From assembly GCA_900556485.1 (NCBI GenBank), contig USOX01000025.1, positions 1-38,002 on the forward strand: a stretch of DNA of 38,002 nt, given 5' to 3'. The notes under the pieces are model-generated. The model was not told where the DNA came from. It worked only from the letters and a program-made list of their open reading frames with translations, and ran no database searches. A program made the position numbers and the translations under genes. Shown in pieces: positions 35,816 through 38,002 of this stretch. Source of the DNA: an uncultured Dysgonomonas sp. Lineage in GTDB: Bacteria; Bacteroidota; Bacteroidia; Bacteroidales; Dysgonomonadaceae. The stretch's first letter is position 1. Every line of letters begins with the position of its first letter.

Positions 35816-36547
35816 TCTTTCTCAATTCCATTTATGCTTGTTATTGTTCGGATGTTTTCTTTTATATACCACTAACGAAGTGGTTAGCGTTTGACGATTC
35901 GCTGTTTTTCTCATTTTTTTCTTCTTTACTCTTTAATTATTGGCACATCCTCCATAACCCTTAACTTATAAATATACATAACAATTATCTGAAATAAGCA
36001 TTGAATAAAAGATAATTGTCTAAGACGACAAATTTCGCAATTTTAAGATACAGAAAAATATCTATCCATAAACACCGAATATTTCTACCCCCTCATTTTG
36101 CTTGTTAGAATCTCTTTATTCATATTTTTTTCTTATATAAAGAATAAATTTTATATAGTATTTTATATTTAGCTATATCTTCAATTCTCTGCTAAAACTA
36201 TATAAGAATATCTATTCGAAAAATAATTATTTTGCTGAATCGTGGAATTTTGAGACCAAAGCGTCGTATAATATTGGTAGAAAAAAGGACATTAATTAAG
36301 TTTTTGGAAGAAAACTTAATAATAGATATCTAGGGTTCAGTACATCAAAAGCGCCCATGCTTTATCTGTTTCTTCCATCATAGCAAAAACAAGGCTCTCC
36401 AAATGGCAGCATGAGTATATTGTCTTCCATTTTCTCAGACTCCCGAAATATACTCTTTTATATGAGTAAGAAAAATAGAAGTAGGTAACAAATAAAATAC
36501 TGTTACTTATTTTTCATATATTAGTTCACTTTTTTAATACAGGATTA
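35816..36547. other. Intergenic region upstream of the DUF262 pair
   Basis: No credible gene is seen in these 732 AT-rich bases. Small structures are present: ACCACT-AACGA-AGTGGT hairpin at 35868-35884, 53 bases upstream of the DUF262 start; a 10-bp inverted repeat ACAATTATCT (35981-35990)/AGATAATTGT (36010-36019); and a wider GAGTATATT/AATATACTC pair near 36411-36455. The promoters of the DUF262 operon and of the DUF2834 gene should be here but are not clear. Confidence 0.4.
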
Positions 36548-36865
36548 ATGAAATATGTTTATCTCATATTAGCTATATTGGGTGCTATCATTCCCCTTAC
36601 AAAATTTATTTCTTTTATAAATGAGAATGGATTAGACTTTTCAATTCTTCTAAGACAAGCATTTGATAATCATATTTCAGCATTTGCCTGGCTTGATGTG
36701 ATTATTACAGTTGTTGTGATTGTCGTTATGACAGTAGATTTTGGGAAAAAGTCGGAAGTGAAACATCTCTGGATTCCAATACTGGCTTCATTTACAGTTG
36801 GAGCATCTTTTGGATTACCTTTATTGATGTTTATGCGTGAGTTACAACTTAGAAAAGTTTTATGA
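36548..36865 (+). CDS. DUF2834 family membrane protein
   Basis: A 105-aa inner-membrane protein with three predicted helices: YLILAILGAIIPLTKFISFI, AFAWLDVIITVVVIVVMTV and a third with WIPILASFTVGASFGLPLLMFM. The order, ILGxxxPLxxF, the D in the second helix, and WxPxLxxxxVGxSxGLPLxxxxRE, matches DUF2834. The function is unknown. It stands alone between the DUF262 pair and the integrase and could be cargo or flanking chromosomal DNA. Confidence 0.78.
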   Translation: MKYVYLILAILGAIIPLTKFISFINENGLDFSILLRQAFDNHISAFAWLDVIITVVVIVVMTVDFGKKSEVKHLWIPILASFTVGASFGLPLLMFMRELQLRKVL

Positions 36866-37040
36866 ATGAGATGATTCTTTGTGAAATAATATTATAAAAT
36901 TTCTTATATTTGTAATAAGGATTTACACACTGAAGAAACTAGACAAAAGTCAGAAACTAGAAGACTTTGTCTTCATCCCAAAGTGTTCACCCAAGAGGTC
37001 TTAATATACTTAAAATATAGATTGGTAAACGATTGTAGGA

Positions 37041-37067
37041 GGGATGTTCATCCCCCTCTCTCTCCGC
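37041..37067 (+). other. Possible attachment site remnant (tRNA-Ser 3'-end-like)
   Basis: TCCCCCTCTCTCTCCGC resembles the 3' end of a serine tRNA gene, a common target of Bacteroidetes integrases, and lies about 250 bases upstream of the integrase start. No matching 5' acceptor arm (GGAGAGA) is found in the preceding 100 bases, so only the 3' fragment would be here. It also forms a GGGAT-GTTC-ATCCC hairpin and could be unrelated. Confidence 0.25.
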
Positions 37068-37089
37068 GGAAAGAAACAGCAAAATAAAG

Positions 37090-37124
37090 AAAATCCCTGA
37101 AAATTAGACGTTTTCAGGGATTTT
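37090..37124. terminator. Strong bidirectional intrinsic terminator
   Basis: A perfect 14-bp stem, AAAATCCCTGAAAA / TTTTCAGGGATTTT, with a 7-base loop (37104-37110). T-rich sequence follows on both strands. It would insulate the integrase gene from upstream transcription. Confidence 0.75.
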
Positions 37125-37320
37125 TCTTTTGGGGCAAACGGCAAAATAAAGCGTTTTTCGGCATGTTTCCGGGACAAAATCGGCAACAAAAAGAAAATCG
37201 GAAATTGTCCCCGAATTTAGACTTAATTGTTTCTTTTTCTGCATTTTGCTTACCTGTATTTTGCTGCCGGAACAGTCTCATTTCATACTTTTATTGTTTA
37301 ATTTTTTAATCATTTTCAGT

Positions 37321-37932
37321 ATGAAAAAAGGAATCAGTTTTAAAATCCTGTTTTACGCGAAACGGTCGAGGGCGGCACAAAACGGAGAAGTGCCTATCGC
37401 GTTAAGGGTCACGGTAAACGGGCAACGTTGCGAAATTTCCATAAGCGTAAAAATCCACCCCGATTTATGGAATAATGTAGCTGGAAGGGCTACAGGTAAA
37501 GACCGTAAATCGCTGGAGGTAAATAATCGTTTGGATACTATCCGCCTGCGGCTGATGGAAATTTACCGCGAAATGGAATTTGACAAGGATGAAATCAATG
37601 CCAAAGCTATTATCGACAAGTATATGGGGCGGGAAACAAAGCCTAAAATAACCCTGTTGTCGATTTTTCAGGAACATAATGACAGATGTAGGAAGTTACG
37701 TGGTATCGACATGGCTCCGGCTACTGTTACCCGTTACGAGACTTCGTACAGGCATACGGCTGAATTTATCAAGTTCTTTTACAAAAAAGAGGATGTTGCG
37801 CTCGACGAAGTTACTCACCAGTTTATTAAGGATTATGAGTTTTACCTGAAAACAGAACGAAGGTGCAGCCATAATTCGACTACCAAATATCTGAAAAATT
37901 TTAAGAAGATTATCCGCATTGCTTTGTTGTAA
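37321..37932 (+). pseudogene. Tyrosine recombinase (integrase) truncated by an IS
   Basis: The 203 residues match the N-terminal half of Bacteroidetes tyrosine recombinases, normally about 400 aa. Residues 1-90 are the arm-binding domain (ISFKILFYAKRSRAAQNGEVPIALRV, then GQRCEISISVKIHPDLWN) and residues 105-203 the SAM-like core-binding domain ending KNFKKIIRIAL. The catalytic domain with the R...HxxR...Y residues is absent because the IS end begins at 37928 and supplies the stop. The remnant cannot catalyse recombination. The ATG at 37321 fits the family start; an in-frame start at 37246 would add a hydrophobic segment not expected here. It probably belonged to the element whose att site lies upstream. 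Confidence 0.85.
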
Positions 37933-38002
37933 ATAATAATTGAAAAGTAGTCCACTAAAATAATTGAAAAGTATACCACCAGTTGAGTAAGATATAAGAG
38001 TC
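37928..38002 (+). mobile_element. IS21-type insertion sequence end (right junction)
   Basis: This is the same 74-bp end as at the left border, in inverted orientation and without a mismatch, starting TGTA immediately after the last native integrase codon. The perfect identity over 74 bases means that both borders carry the same end of the IS, so the two IS copies probably face opposite ways. The transposase lies outside the window. Confidence 0.65.

Larger units (their letters stand above)
36866..37320. other. Intergenic region holding a possible att remnant and a terminator
   Basis: No gene is visible in these 455 bases. The stretch 37051-37067 resembles the 3' end of a tRNA, and a strong hairpin terminator follows at 37090-37124. 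Between that and the integrase start are several AAATCGG-like short repeats, which may be recombinase arm sites. Confidence 0.4.

Noticed and set aside
36975..37067. Complete tRNA-Ser gene
   Set aside because: Only a 3'-end-like stretch is present. There is no matching acceptor 5' arm and no anticodon arm, and the hairpin near the end has a 4-base loop, not a T-loop.
1..38002. CRISPR array or cas genes
   Set aside because: No regularly spaced direct repeats and no Cas-like proteins are seen; the HEPN motif is in a protein unlike Cas13 or Csm6.

Overview
The window looks like accessory DNA from a Bacteroidales bacterium (Bacteroides / Parabacteroides / Dysgonomonas type). It is AT-rich, promoter -7 boxes fit TAnnTTTG, and several families are near-exclusive to Bacteroidetes conjugative transposons (RteC, DUF3945, DUF1896, the giant methylase-helicase). 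There are no ribosomal or core metabolic genes.

Layout. (1) The two ends, 1-74 and 37928-38002, carry the same 74 bp in inverted orientation. It starts with TG and contains a repeated AATTGAAAAGTA..CCAC unit, as expected of an IS21-type insertion-sequence end. Each copy cuts a gene: a SIR2-APAZ defence gene on the left and a tyrosine recombinase on the right. (2) 2065-12238 is a conjugative-transposon accessory module: DUF3945 protein, DUF1896 protein and an 1801-aa methylase-helicase on the + strand, then two small HTH proteins, a DHFR-family reductase and RteC on the - strand. Transfer, mobilisation and RteA/RteB genes are not in the window. (3) 12367-22658 is a heavy-metal resistance cluster on the - strand: Fur-family regulator, DUF6660-like protein, CzcA-CzcC-CzcB efflux pump, PII-like protein, small winged helix protein, Zn/Cd-type P-type ATPase, small membrane protein and PAP2 phosphatase. 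A 15-bp palindrome overlaps the upstream edge of the predicted operon promoter. (4) 22913-31814 is a very AT-rich island: an SF2 helicase with a possible C-terminal nuclease, an unknown 249-aa protein, a 659-aa protein with a C-terminal HEPN RNase motif, a convergent PD-(D/E)XK nuclease, and a membrane-anchored protein followed by a small overlapping ORF. (5) 32400-35815 is a translationally coupled pair of DUF262 proteins, one with a C-terminal HNH-like (DUF1524) region. (6) 36548-37932 holds a DUF2834 membrane protein, a possible tRNA-3'-end attachment remnant, a strong terminator and the truncated integrase.

How it fits together. The region reads as a mobile element carrying metal-resistance and anti-phage cargo and later broken by insertion sequences. 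The best candidate for an undescribed system is 22913-30616, where an ATP-driven helicase, an unknown partner, a HEPN-type putative RNase and a PD-(D/E)XK nuclease lie side by side. The SIR2-APAZ gene is the effector half of a short-Argonaute (SPARSA-type) system whose Argonaute partner is not visible here.
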